This document shows, one piece after another, positions 35,235-43,281 of a stretch of 64,000 nt of DNA (position 1 is the stretch's first letter; each line of letters opens with the position of its first letter). The DNA comes from Rhodospirillum sp047263945 (GTDB taxonomy: Bacteria; Pseudomonadota; Alphaproteobacteria; Rhodospirillales; Rhodospirillaceae). Where the stretch lies: the NCBI RefSeq assembly GCF_047263945.1, contig NZ_JBLAVB010000003.1, positions 372,001-436,000 of the forward strand, written 5' to 3'. The notes beneath the pieces were generated by a model. It was not told the DNA's origin. It ran no database searches and saw only the letters and a program-made list of their open reading frames with translations. The translations under genes and the position numbers were made by a program.

Positions 35235-35766
35235 CGGCGAGCCCCACAAGGACGGCCACCGTACAGTGGTAGCCCTTGTCATCGTTGGCCATGCACCAGT
35301 TGATGTCGTTGTGCAGCCCCATGCGATAACCCGGCCGTTCCCCTTCGCTGGTGAAGCAGAACGTTGAGGAATTGACGGAGGTCTTGCCACAGCAGTCGTT
35401 ATAGGAGACGAGGTAATCCTTGCCGTCGTCGGGATTCTTGCAAGTGCCGACCCAGGCAACCTTGGAGGCGCTGGAGCCCGGAGGGCAGGAGGTGGTGGTG
35501 CCGCCGGAGGTGTTGCACAGGTTGCCATCCAAGGCGCAATAGCGCCAATAGGAACAGTCGGTCTCGTCGGCTTCGCCCTCTGCGGCCAGGGCGGCTCCCA
35601 TGGATCGGTCGAAGGGCAGCATGGGCAACAGGGTGCCGCCGACGATCATCGTTCCGGCCTTGGCCAGGAAGCTGCGCCGTCCATGGGTCCGGGCCGTGGC
35701 CCGGGTGCTGGCTTCTGCGGTCTTATCCAAAAGGGACATCAGGCGGTCGATAACGGTAAGCATCAT
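35227..35766 (-). CDS. aauA: Aromatic amine dehydrogenase small subunit (TTQ-bearing) AauA
   Basis: This 179-residue precursor has a twin-arginine leader (RRSFLAKAG at residues 30-38). It carries the tryptophan tryptophylquinone cofactor made from W105 (KVAWVGTC) and W157 (NDINWCMAN). D124 in YNDCCG corresponds to the catalytic base. GGTTTSCPPGS, ERPGY and VLVGLA side with aromatic amine rather than methylamine dehydrogenase. The mature chain has ten cysteines; methylamine dehydrogenase has twelve. Both places where the family has C-x-C (after GNLC and at TFC) keep only one cysteine. CGGAG six bases before 35766 sets the start. The active complex is a periplasmic heterotetramer with AauB. Confidence 0.9.
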   Translation of the reverse strand: MMLTVIDRLMSLLDKTAEASTRATARTHGRRSFLAKAGTMIVGGTLLPMLPFDRSMGAALAAEGEADETDCSYWRYCALDGNLCNTSGGTTTSCPPGSSASKVAWVGTCKNPDDGKDYLVSYNDCCGKTSVNSSTFCFTSEGERPGYRMGLHNDINWCMANDDKGYHCTVAVLVGLADE

Positions 35767-35812
35767 GGAAACTCCGTTTTGTGGAGAGATCATCTGGGGA
35801 GGGGAGAGGAGA

Positions 35813-36421
35813 TCAGGCGCCGTGGGCGGCTCCGATTCCTTTGGCCTCCAGAAAGCCTTGGATGGAGGCGTGCCCGGTTTCTGTGGCGTTGAAGAGGCTT
35901 TCCAACTGTTCCCGGTTGTTGACGAGGCCTTTGGCCGAGACGACGCCGTCCGGGTTCAACAGAACCGCGAAGGGAAGGCGGGCGACCCGATAGGTGATGC
36001 CCAGATCCGCAGACAGGACGTAGGGGAAGTCTTTCAGATCGGCCTTTTCAATCAGGCTGCGGTGCTTGTCCTCGTCGCCGTCACTGGCGAGGATGACGTC
36101 CAACCATGCCCCTTCGCTGCTGCGCATGGACTTCAGGACCGGCAGCATCTTCTTGCAGATCGGACAGGTGGTGGACAGGAAGAACACCAATGTCGACCGG
36201 GACCCGGGTTTGCCGAGGATCACCGGCTTGCCGGTGAGGTTGGGGAGGGTGAAGACCGGCGAGGACTCGCCGATTTTCGGTCCGGATTCGTTGACGAGGG
36301 CCCCAACCGGCGAGATGCGCTCGTAGAGAACGCCAATCTGCCGGGCGAGGGCGAAAATCACCGCTGCCAGAACGAGAACGACGATCCAAAGGATGACGAC
36401 GGTGAAACCAAGAACGGTCAT
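35813..36421 (-). CDS. aauD: MauD/AauD thioredoxin-like maturation protein
   Basis: This 202-residue protein has an N-terminal membrane anchor (VILWIVVLVLAAVIFAL) and a periplasmic thioredoxin fold with active-site C86-P-I-C89 in FFLSTTCPICKKMLPVLKS. MauD is required to form or isomerise the many disulfides of the TTQ subunit. It starts inside the last bases of the MauE-like gene (ATGA) and precedes aauA by about 46 bp, the canonical B-E-D-A order. Confidence 0.92.
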   Translation of the reverse strand: MTVLGFTVVILWIVVLVLAAVIFALARQIGVLYERISPVGALVNESGPKIGESSPVFTLPNLTGKPVILGKPGSRSTLVFFLSTTCPICKKMLPVLKSMRSSEGAWLDVILASDGDEDKHRSLIEKADLKDFPYVLSADLGITYRVARLPFAVLLNPDGVVSAKGLVNNREQLESLFNATETGHASIQGFLEAKGIGAAHGA

Positions 36422-36984
36422 GGAGTATTGCCTTTCCCGGTGAGCGTATCGTTGATCAGGCGAGCATGGCTGTCATTGGCCAGCAACTGATCGACGACCA
36501 GGAATAAGAGGAAGAGCATGAACCCTGCGGGAATGGCCGCAGCCGCTTCCCCCAGGGAGAGAACGGGTGTTTCGACGGCCAAGGGGAGGGTGGCTATGAC
36601 ACAAAGCACCAGATTGCGGACCGGCAGGGCAGCGGATAAGGGTTGGCTGGCTCCGCCGCAGCCGCAGTCGATGGTCCGACGGCCCCGCGCCAGGGAAAGG
36701 CCGATGGCCAGGGCGTAAAGCAGCAGCAAAGCCATGGCCAAAAGGCTGCCGATTTTCGCTGTCCAGGGCATGACGAGAAGGAGCACGGCGGCACCTTCCA
36801 GTCCAAGCAGAAGACGGGCCGCCGGTTCCACCAGGGTCTCCGGTACCAGGCCATAGCCATCCAGGAAGCCGGAGAATCGGGTCAGATCGCTCGCCTTGTG
36901 CCAAGCCGCCCGAAGGAAGACAAGGGCCAGAAGGGTAGAGGCGGTTACTGCCGCGATGGCCAGGATCCGGTGGATATCTGTCAT
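36418..36984 (-). CDS. aauE: MauE/AauE membrane protein for TTQ subunit maturation
   Basis: This 188-residue inner-membrane protein has about five hydrophobic segments. The family marks are FLRAAWHKASDLTRF near residues 23-37 and IDCGCG (C107, C109), a DoxX-like motif with a redox-capable cysteine pair. MauE is thought to pass electrons to MauD during disulfide formation in the small subunit. It overlaps both neighbours (aauB stop and aauD start) by four bases, so the three are translationally coupled. Confidence 0.9.
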   Translation of the reverse strand: MTDIHRILAIAAVTASTLLALVFLRAAWHKASDLTRFSGFLDGYGLVPETLVEPAARLLLGLEGAAVLLLVMPWTAKIGSLLAMALLLLYALAIGLSLARGRRTIDCGCGGASQPLSAALPVRNLVLCVIATLPLAVETPVLSLGEAAAAIPAGFMLFLLFLVVDQLLANDSHARLINDTLTGKGNTP

Positions 36985-38135
36985 GGCTCGGCGATCACCA
37001 AGGGGATGAAGGACCCGACGTCTTCGGCTGTTTCGGTCAGCTTGGCGGCGAACTTGGCCTCTGGATCGACGTCGTAGCGGGTGACCACGCCGTCTTCGTC
37101 ATTCGCGCCGAACAGGACCGGTTTATCCCCGCCGGTGACGGCGATGGATGCCACGCCGGAGACAACCGAGCGGTATTGGACAGTCTTGTCCGCCAAGGTG
37201 ATGGCCCAGACTTCCGTGGCCGGATCCTTGTGGGATCCCTCCGCAGCGTCGGAATGCATGGTGACGAACAGCACGTCATGGGCCTTGTTATAGGCCATGA
37301 TCTCCACACCACCGGGAGCCCAGCTTCCGTCGATGCCATCGACGATGGAATATTTGTCGACCAGGATCGGCGCCTCTTCTCCGTCGGCGATACGATAGAT
37401 GTTGCCATTGAAAGACATGAAAATCAGGTCGTTGCCGGCCCGGACGCCCTGGATAAACAGGGGGTCTGTGTCGGGGTCGAAGATCTTCTCGCTTTTCGTG
37501 GTCTTGGCTGCGGACCCATCGGCGCCGATGGTGACGGTCTGCAAGGTGCCGTCACCGCACAGTGTCGTGAAACCGGCACCTTCTGTGGTGGGGTACATGG
37601 ACCAACAGCCGGGGATGGGAACCTCCGAAACAATGGCGCCTGCGGACAGGTCGACCACCGAAACGGAGGAGGCCGGTGTCGCGTTCGCGACGAACATGAA
37701 AGCGCCATCCGCGCTGAGCGTCAGGAGGCTATCGGAAGGGGAGACCTCGGCCATTTTGTCGAGAAGGGGGATTTCCCGTCGAACCGTCAGGGTGTCGACG
37801 TCGAATTCCTCAAGGGTCGCATGGACGGGGCCGCGCATGATCCGTTCCGGATAGATGGACGCGAAGTAGGCGGTCTTGCGGTCCGGGCTCATAGTCACCT
37901 GGCTAACCAGACCGATGCTCATATTGCCCTTGGTGGACAGATCATCGGCGGACAGGACATTCAGGCTGCTCGCCCCGTTCCAGGACTGGTCCAGAACAAA
38001 GACGTTTGGGCCCGGATTGATCCTCTCTTGGACCGTAACCTTTTCGGGGACGAACTCCTTGTCGCTTTGGGCGAGCGCCGGGGGGATGAGCGCAGTGCTG
38101 AGCAACAAGGCCATAGAAACGCGAGAAAATCGCAT
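36981..38135 (-). CDS. aauB: Aromatic amine dehydrogenase large subunit AauB
   Basis: This 384-residue precursor has a Sec signal peptide (SMALLLSTALIPPALA-QS). The mature chain is a seven-bladed beta propeller, with blade-like repeats such as VTMSPDRKTAYFASIYPERI and LLTLSADGAFMFVANATPAS. INPGPNVFVLDQSW and FDPDTDPLFIQ are family-typical. The subunit scaffolds the quinone-bearing AauA. No mauF, G, L, M or N gene is visible in this region, as in the known aau operon of Alcaligenes. The start has GGAG about nine bases upstream. It is the first gene of the operon, divergent from an AraC-type regulator. Confidence 0.9.
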   Translation of the reverse strand: MRFSRVSMALLLSTALIPPALAQSDKEFVPEKVTVQERINPGPNVFVLDQSWNGASSLNVLSADDLSTKGNMSIGLVSQVTMSPDRKTAYFASIYPERIMRGPVHATLEEFDVDTLTVRREIPLLDKMAEVSPSDSLLTLSADGAFMFVANATPASSVSVVDLSAGAIVSEVPIPGCWSMYPTTEGAGFTTLCGDGTLQTVTIGADGSAAKTTKSEKIFDPDTDPLFIQGVRAGNDLIFMSFNGNIYRIADGEEAPILVDKYSIVDGIDGSWAPGGVEIMAYNKAHDVLFVTMHSDAAEGSHKDPATEVWAITLADKTVQYRSVVSGVASIAVTGGDKPVLFGANDEDGVVTRYDVDPEAKFAAKLTETAEDVGSFIPLVIAEP

Positions 38136-38307
38136 GGGACAGGTCTCCGTAATTCACCATTCCCCGGAACCCTATCCACTCTTGGTCGCCCGCTCTATCC
38201 AGGTGAAGCGATTAAGGTGATTAAAAAATTCTCGTTATTTTTTTGCGAATATATATTGGCCTATTTTGTCTTGCTGGTCGGCTTCGCACCGCAATAGGGT
38301 GAAGGTC
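38136..38307. promoter_or_regulatory. Divergent promoter region between aauB and the AraC-type regulator
   Basis: This 172-bp spacer has an AT-rich core (38215-38285). At 38208-38225 there is a direct repeat GCGATTAAG/GTGATTAAA (nine-base period), in a place suited to binding by an AraC-family activator. No perfect sigma-70 box was identified. Confidence 0.5.
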
Positions 38308-39336
38308 ATGGGGGGCGAGAATGTTGACGAGAGAAAGATTGGATCGATGATGCAGGCCTTGGCGCCCCAAGGATTCCGTTACGGAGCGCGGACCTTTCAG
38401 GATATCGCCTTTCACGAAGCCGCAATTCCTGGCTGGCAACAGCATTATGTGCAGTTGTCTCCGGGGCCCTTCGAGGGGCGGTTGGATATCTTGCGGTTCC
38501 CGGGAATGACTGTCGTGCGCGAGAGGATGAACGTCGCTGTGGAGGTGATGGAAACCGCGCCGGGAGATATGCTGACCTATTTTTGTATTCCCTCCAGAAG
38601 CGGCGTCTACCGGGGGGAGCTGGACCTGACAGGCGGGTCCTTTGGTCTGGGGTCATCCTGGTCCTATCACGGGGTATGTCCTGAAGGTAGCGACGTGCTG
38701 ATGGTTATGGTGGATCGCTCCCGCGTGCCCAGACTGGCTTTACCAGAAAGGGGGGCTTTGAAGTGCGGTCATAATCCCGTGGACGTTCGGGACATGGTCG
38801 ACTGGCTGATGTCCCTGATGGCCTTCTATGAGCGAGGAGGACGCCAAACCCAAGGGGAGGGAGATGAGGATGGGAACGGTCTGGACGGCTTGCTTCCCGA
38901 ATTGATCCTCGATCGCATCGGTGCCCACGAGTTGCACACCGACTGGATAGGACAGCGCGAAGATCGGAGCGGGAAGGTGGTCCGTCTGTCCCGGGATTGG
39001 CTGGGGGATCGTCCGGGTGAACTGGCCACGGTGTCAGGCATCGCGAATGACTTGAACCTGGATGCTTCGGACCTGAGGCAAGCCTGGAAAGCGGTTTTCG
39101 GTGCCTCTTTGGACAAAATACTCGTGGCACGCCGTCTTGATGGCGCGCGGCGGAATATTATCGAGTCCGTCGAAAGTGGGCGCCGCATCTCGGACATTGC
39201 CCTGGATTGGGGCTTTTTCCACTGGGGACGGTTTTCAGGGCGGTATCGGGAGTTTTTTGGGGAAACGCCGACAGAGACCAAAAGGCGCTATGCGGGCCGG
39301 GTGGGGGACCAGGAGGGGCTGCGGGCGGTTCCATAG
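38308..39336 (+). CDS. AraC-family transcriptional regulator
   Basis: This 342-residue protein has an N-terminal sensor region of about 210 residues. The C-terminal AraC double helix-turn-helix includes LDKILVARRLDGARRNIIES and ISDIALDWGFFHWGRFSGRY, ending FFGETPTETKRRY. This layout resembles AraC regulators with a cupin-like effector domain. The ATG at 38308 follows GGGTGAAGG. Divergence from aauBEDA makes it the likely aromatic-amine-responsive regulator of that operon. A tail of about 14 residues follows the DNA-binding domain. Confidence 0.87.
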   Translation: MGGENVDERKIGSMMQALAPQGFRYGARTFQDIAFHEAAIPGWQQHYVQLSPGPFEGRLDILRFPGMTVVRERMNVAVEVMETAPGDMLTYFCIPSRSGVYRGELDLTGGSFGLGSSWSYHGVCPEGSDVLMVMVDRSRVPRLALPERGALKCGHNPVDVRDMVDWLMSLMAFYERGGRQTQGEGDEDGNGLDGLLPELILDRIGAHELHTDWIGQREDRSGKVVRLSRDWLGDRPGELATVSGIANDLNLDASDLRQAWKAVFGASLDKILVARRLDGARRNIIESVESGRRISDIALDWGFFHWGRFSGRYREFFGETPTETKRRYAGRVGDQEGLRAVP

Positions 39337-39386
39337 GCGAGGGGCAGCGGGCAGCTCCACAGGCCGGGCCCTTGGCGATGGGCTTG

Positions 39387-39534
39387 ATACCACAGTGCGG
39401 TGGGTTTGCCTCATCGCACTGTGGAGCGGCCCCCTTGGAAGCGGCCAAGGGGGCCCCGCGCCCTATGGAGCGGAAAAGCCTGCGTGGCATGTGAACGCAA
39501 GAAAAGCAGTGTTGGGTTCAACCCGCACCGCTTA
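39387..39534 (-). repeat. Dispersed multi-hairpin repeat, family A, copy 2
   Basis: This is the inverted copy of the element at 7244-7382. Read on the minus strand it begins AAGCGGTGCGGGTTGAACCC, continues through GCTTTTC-TTGCGTTCA and TTGGCCGCTTCCAAGG, and ends with a stem of CACAGTGCG and CGCACTGTG around GAGGCAAAC before GGTAT. Stem bases differ from copy 1 in matched pairs. It lies between the AraC gene and the helicase gene. Confidence 0.85.
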
Positions 39535-39536
39535 GA

Positions 39537-39577
39537 GGGAAACGGGATCAGCTTGACTCAAGCTGATCCCGTTTCCC
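39537..39577. terminator. Bidirectional perfect 20-bp palindromic terminator
   Basis: A 20-bp perfect inverted repeat with one central base (arms from GGGAAACGGGATC to TCAAGC and its complement) lies between convergent genes. It is followed by TTT on the plus strand. It can terminate both the AraC gene and the helicase gene, whose stop is two bases away. Confidence 0.85.
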
Positions 39578-39578
39578 T

Positions 39579-42176
39579 TTAGGAGGGGTCCGCTTCCGGA
39601 GCCGACTCGGGAGCTTCGCTGGCTTCGCTGGCCGTGACCGAAAGGGCTTCTTCCGTTTTTGCGGTGGCCCGTTTGCGGGGGGCCCGCTTGCGCTTGGGCT
39701 TCTCTTCGACGGGGGCCTCGGTTGAGGCCTCAGTATTGGCCTCTTCGGCTTCCACTTTCTTTTTGCGTGGTGCGCGCTTGCGCTTGGGTTTTTCTTCGGC
39801 AGCGGCGGGGTCTGCCTCAACCGTGTCACCGCTCGAGGCTTCCGTCTCCGCAGCGGCGGCCTTGGCGGCTTCGGTCTCGGCTTTGGTGGCCCGTTTGCGG
39901 GGCGCGCGCTTACGCTTGGGCTTTTCCTCGACGACGGCCTCCTCGGTGACAGCTTCCGAGGACGGTTCGACGTTTACGGCTTGGCTCTCTTCCTCTGTCG
40001 GACTGGAAGTCTCATCAGTGGTGCCGTTGCTTGCCTCTGGAGTCGTCTCGGAAGGAGCCGAAGTCTGAGGCTCCTCTGGCCTTTCGACGGCTGTCTCCAC
40101 CGGAGTCTCGGTCTCGGCAGGCAGAGGAAGGGCTTCTTTCACAGAGGCGTCGACTTCGCTCTGGACCTCATCGCTCTGGACCTCATCGCTCTGGGCCTCA
40201 TCGCTCTGGACCTCTTCGCTTTGGGGTTCATCGCTCTGGGCCTCATCGCTTTGGGTCTCGTTGCTCTGGGCCTCATCGCTCTGGGCCTCGTTGCTCTGGA
40301 TCTCATCGCTTTGGATCTGGTCACTCACCGGTGCGGAGATGTCGTCTTCCAGGGACGCCTCTTCTGCCTTGGTTTCTGCGGGCTTACGGCGACGGGGGGT
40401 GCGTTTGCGTTTGGGCTTCTGCTCCTCGTCAGGCGCGACAGGCGTCTCTGTTATGGCCTCCGCTTTGGCCACGAGCTCGACCTCGCTGCCCTCATCTTCG
40501 TCGTCGTCGGAGAGATCCGAGAAGGTGGGGGCCTCTAGCAGGAAGGCGGGTGTGAAGCCGCCGAAGCCAATGACGTCATCACGGATATCCATTTCCATGA
40601 CATCGTTTTGCGGATCGTCTTCCCAGCGACCCCGGCGGCGTCCCCGGCTTGCAGGACGGGAGTCCTTGCGGTCCTTACGGCCGCCGTCCCCGTTGCTGCC
40701 ACCATTTCGATTGCCATTGCTTCGGTTCTGACCGTCAGAGCGGGCATCCCGGTCCTTGTTCTCTTTGGAGGAATCCTGAGCGGTGCCTTCTTGGGGGGAC
40801 ACCTGGACGACGTCCTCTGTGGCGGCGACCGGGGAGTCGGCGGCGCGATCGCGGTTACGGCCCCTGTTGCGGCGGTTGCTGTTGCGGCCGCCTCGGTCGG
40901 ACCGGCTTTCCCCTTGGCCCTCAGTCTGAGAGTCCCCAGTATTTTCCGAGTCCAGGCTTGTTTCCACGAGTTCTTCCAGGTGAGTCGGCGGGATTGGCTT
41001 GCCGAGCAGGTTTTCAATGCTGCGCAGGTATTTGACATCCTCGGGCGTGGCGATGGTGAAGGCCCGTCCTGACTTGCCAGCCCTGCCCGTGCGGCCAATG
41101 CGGTGGATGTAGTCCTCCGCATGGCTGGGAACATCGAAGTTGAAGACGTGGGAGATTTCCGTGACATCGATGCCCCGGGCGGCCACGTCGGAACAGACGA
41201 GGAGATTGATCTCACCCCGCTTGAATTTTTCCAAGCGTTCGGTTCGGACGTATTGGGCCATGTCCCCATGGAGGGCAACGGCGTCGAAGCCGTGCTTTTT
41301 GAGCGACCGCTCAAGGACGTCCACATCGCGCTTGCGGTTACAGAAAATGAACGCGGTGGTCACCTCTTCCCGCCGCAACAGGTGGCGCAGGGCCTCCCGC
41401 TTGTCGAAGGCTTTGACGGTGACCAAACCCTGTTCGACCGTATCGGCGGCCTTGCGGGTGGGTTCGACGCGGATTTCCTTGGGATTCATCAGGAAGGCAT
41501 CGGCCAGACGCTTGATCTCTGGTCCCATGGTGGCCGAGAAGAACAGGGTTTGGCGCAGGGGCGGCAGCAGTCCGACGATGCGCTCCACGTCCGGGATGAA
41601 GCCCATATCCAGCATCCGATCCGCTTCGTCGATCACCAGGATCTTGACGTCACGCAACAGGATGGAGCCCCGTTCGAACAGGTCGATCAACCGGCCCGGG
41701 GTAGCGATCAGCACATCCACGCCCCGGTCCAGGATCTTCTGCTGTTCATTCATGGATTCCCCACCAATCAGCAGGGCCATGGTCAGCTTGTGATACTTGC
41801 CGTAAAGGGTAAAGTTCGCGGCCACTTGGGTGGCGAGCTCCCGGGTGGGGGCCAGGATCAGCGAACGGGGCATACGCGCCTTGGGGCGACCGCTCGCCAG
41901 AATGTCGATCATGGGCAGGGTGAAACCCGCAGTCTTGCCCGTACCGGTCTGAGCGATGCCGAGGACATCGCGCCCCATTAAAACGGGGGGTATGGCCTGG
42001 GCCTGAATCGGAGTGGGCGTATCGTATCCCACTTCTTCGATGGCCTTGAGGGTTTCCGGGCTAAGGCCGAGATCGGCGAATGTCATGCTGTTTGGCTGCT
42101 CGCGTTGTAACGGCGCGGCGGCGGCCATTTGGGGGCCGACACGCGGAATTGCTGGATCAGTAGCGTGGCGCCCCAT
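39579..42176 (-). CDS. rhlE: DEAD-box RNA helicase, RhlE type, with long repetitive charged tail
   Basis: This 865-residue protein has a helicase core at residues ~31-420: Q motif FADLGLSP...PTPIQ, Walker A AQTGTGKT, PTRELA, DEAD at 183-186, SAT, and HRIGRTGRAG in motif VI. The remaining ~440 residues are disordered. They include an arginine/asparagine-rich basic stretch, about eleven acidic pentapeptides of the type S-D-E-x-Q (40157-40326), and four KPKRKR-A/T-PR blocks. RhlE-type helicases unwind short RNA duplexes in ribosome assembly and degradosomes; the tail probably binds RNA. GGAAG six bases before 42176 favours that start; ATG 42086 gives the shorter classic N-terminus. Confidence 0.92.
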   Translation of the reverse strand: MGRHATDPAIPRVGPQMAAAAPLQREQPNSMTFADLGLSPETLKAIEEVGYDTPTPIQAQAIPPVLMGRDVLGIAQTGTGKTAGFTLPMIDILASGRPKARMPRSLILAPTRELATQVAANFTLYGKYHKLTMALLIGGESMNEQQKILDRGVDVLIATPGRLIDLFERGSILLRDVKILVIDEADRMLDMGFIPDVERIVGLLPPLRQTLFFSATMGPEIKRLADAFLMNPKEIRVEPTRKAADTVEQGLVTVKAFDKREALRHLLRREEVTTAFIFCNRKRDVDVLERSLKKHGFDAVALHGDMAQYVRTERLEKFKRGEINLLVCSDVAARGIDVTEISHVFNFDVPSHAEDYIHRIGRTGRAGKSGRAFTIATPEDVKYLRSIENLLGKPIPPTHLEELVETSLDSENTGDSQTEGQGESRSDRGGRNSNRRNRGRNRDRAADSPVAATEDVVQVSPQEGTAQDSSKENKDRDARSDGQNRSNGNRNGGSNGDGGRKDRKDSRPASRGRRRGRWEDDPQNDVMEMDIRDDVIGFGGFTPAFLLEAPTFSDLSDDDEDEGSEVELVAKAEAITETPVAPDEEQKPKRKRTPRRRKPAETKAEEASLEDDISAPVSDQIQSDEIQSNEAQSDEAQSNETQSDEAQSDEPQSEEVQSDEAQSDEVQSDEVQSEVDASVKEALPLPAETETPVETAVERPEEPQTSAPSETTPEASNGTTDETSSPTEEESQAVNVEPSSEAVTEEAVVEEKPKRKRAPRKRATKAETEAAKAAAAETEASSGDTVEADPAAAEEKPKRKRAPRKKKVEAEEANTEASTEAPVEEKPKRKRAPRKRATAKTEEALSVTASEASEAPESAPEADPS

Positions 42177-42294
42177 CAGCGTCTTCCGGGCTGGTCCGGC
42201 GCTCTGGACTCCGCGAACGGGTCACAAAAACAGGGCGAGAACGGGCCGTCTGACGACATCCAAAATAAACGCGGCGTCCACTGGATGCGGTCGC

Positions 42295-42322
42295 ACTATA
42301 TATTTCGTGTCGGTCCTGTCAA
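42295..42322 (-). promoter_or_regulatory. Sigma-70 promoter of the helicase gene
   Basis: On the minus strand TTGACA (42322-42317) and TATAGT (42300-42295) are separated by 16 bases, close to the vegetative consensus. The start of transcription would fall near 42288, giving a leader of about 110 or 200 bases depending on the start codon. Confidence 0.7.
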
Positions 42323-42446
42323 TGTTGCCTTGTCAATCCCAGGGGGCAGCGGGGTAAGAATCTGATGTTATTTCCATCGGATGCCCATAAATCAGGGGGG
42401 AAAGCCCCTTATTCAAAGTATGGCAGTTTATGGTGAGGAGGTTTCA

Positions 42447-43037
42447 ATGTCCCAGTCTGACGGTTCGTCCATGGCCAACGGTTTCCTCATGGAACGGGAT
42501 CGGTCCGTTTTAATCGTCATCGATGTCCAGGAAAGCCTTTGTCCGGTCATGGATGATCCCCGGAAAGTCCTGATGAACGGCGCCCGGCTGGCCCGGGGGG
42601 CAAGGATTCTGGGGCTCCCCGTGGTGGTGACAGAGCAGTACCCCAAAGGCTTGGGTCCCACCATGCATGACATCCGGGCCGAGGTTCCCCGGGATGCCGA
42701 CCATTGTGCCTATCTGGAAAAATTGACGTTTTCCAGTGCCGCTGATCCAGTGGTGATGCGGCATTTGGATGGTCTCGATCGGAGACAAGCGGTGATCTGC
42801 GGGATCGAAATGCATGTCTGTGTCTTGCAGACGGCCCTGGGATTGAGGGGGCGGGGCTGGGATGTCTTCGTGGTGAGCGATGCCTGTTCTTCGCGCCTTC
42901 CCACCAGCGAAAGCGCGGCTTTGGTGCGAATGACTGGGGTGGGCGTTCAGCCCGTAACCACGGAAATGGTTCTGTTCGAATGGCTGGGGGGGAAGCAAAG
43001 CCCCGTATTCAAGGATATCATGGGACTGATCCGCTAG
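42447..43037 (+). CDS. Isochorismatase-like cysteine hydrolase
   Basis: This 196-residue cytoplasmic hydrolase carries the family catalytic triad: Asp in LIVIDVQESLCPVM, Lys in YLEKLTFSSA and Cys in ICGIEMHVCVLQTA. EQYPKGLGPT is also typical. Closest in pattern are the YcaC/nicotinamidase-like hydrolases of unknown substrate. The ATG at 42447 has GAGGAGG seven bases upstream; an earlier in-frame ATG at 42381 lacks one. A structured module follows two bases after the stop. Confidence 0.85.
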   Translation: MSQSDGSSMANGFLMERDRSVLIVIDVQESLCPVMDDPRKVLMNGARLARGARILGLPVVVTEQYPKGLGPTMHDIRAEVPRDADHCAYLEKLTFSSAADPVVMRHLDGLDRRQAVICGIEMHVCVLQTALGLRGRGWDVFVVSDACSSRLPTSESAALVRMTGVGVQPVTTEMVLFEWLGGKQSPVFKDIMGLIR

Positions 43038-43038
43038 G

Positions 43039-43100
43039 GTGCTTCGAGATCAAGTTGGGCCATGTCTCGGCCCAACTTGGCCTCGAAGGCACCTAGAGTA
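43039..43100 (-). repeat. Family B 5' module, stem-loop
   Basis: The imperfect stem GTGCTTCGAG...CAAGTTGGGC with GCCCAACTTG...CTCGAAGGCAC starts one base after the isochorismatase-like stop. On the minus strand it reads AGAGT(x)TGCCTTCGAGGCCAAG-like, matching the 5' modules at 54217-54260 and 49890-49925. It may serve as terminator here. Confidence 0.65.
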
Positions 43101-43157
43101 TCGGGCGGAAAAGGAGGTGACGGTTTTCCGGTTCACTCGATGCTTCACTTGTTGAAT

Positions 43158-43215
43158 CCAGATCAAACTGTCCATCTTAAATCGGCCTTGATTTAGGATG
43201 GACAGTTTGATCTGG
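43158..43215. other. 58-nt hairpin with 26-bp stem
   Basis: The left arm CCAGATCAAACTGTCCATCT...AAATC and the right arm GATTT...AGGATGGACAGTTTGATC TGG match at 25 of 26 positions around a six-base loop GGCCTT. It ends 66 bases before the cyclic-nucleotide-binding gene. Base composition is lower in GC than the neighbours. No T run follows on either strand. Confidence 0.8.
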
Positions 43216-43281
43216 AGATAAATATTCAAAAAAAGTACAAGTTGAATACCCCGAAAAAGGATGAGGCAAGGAGCCGAAGGC

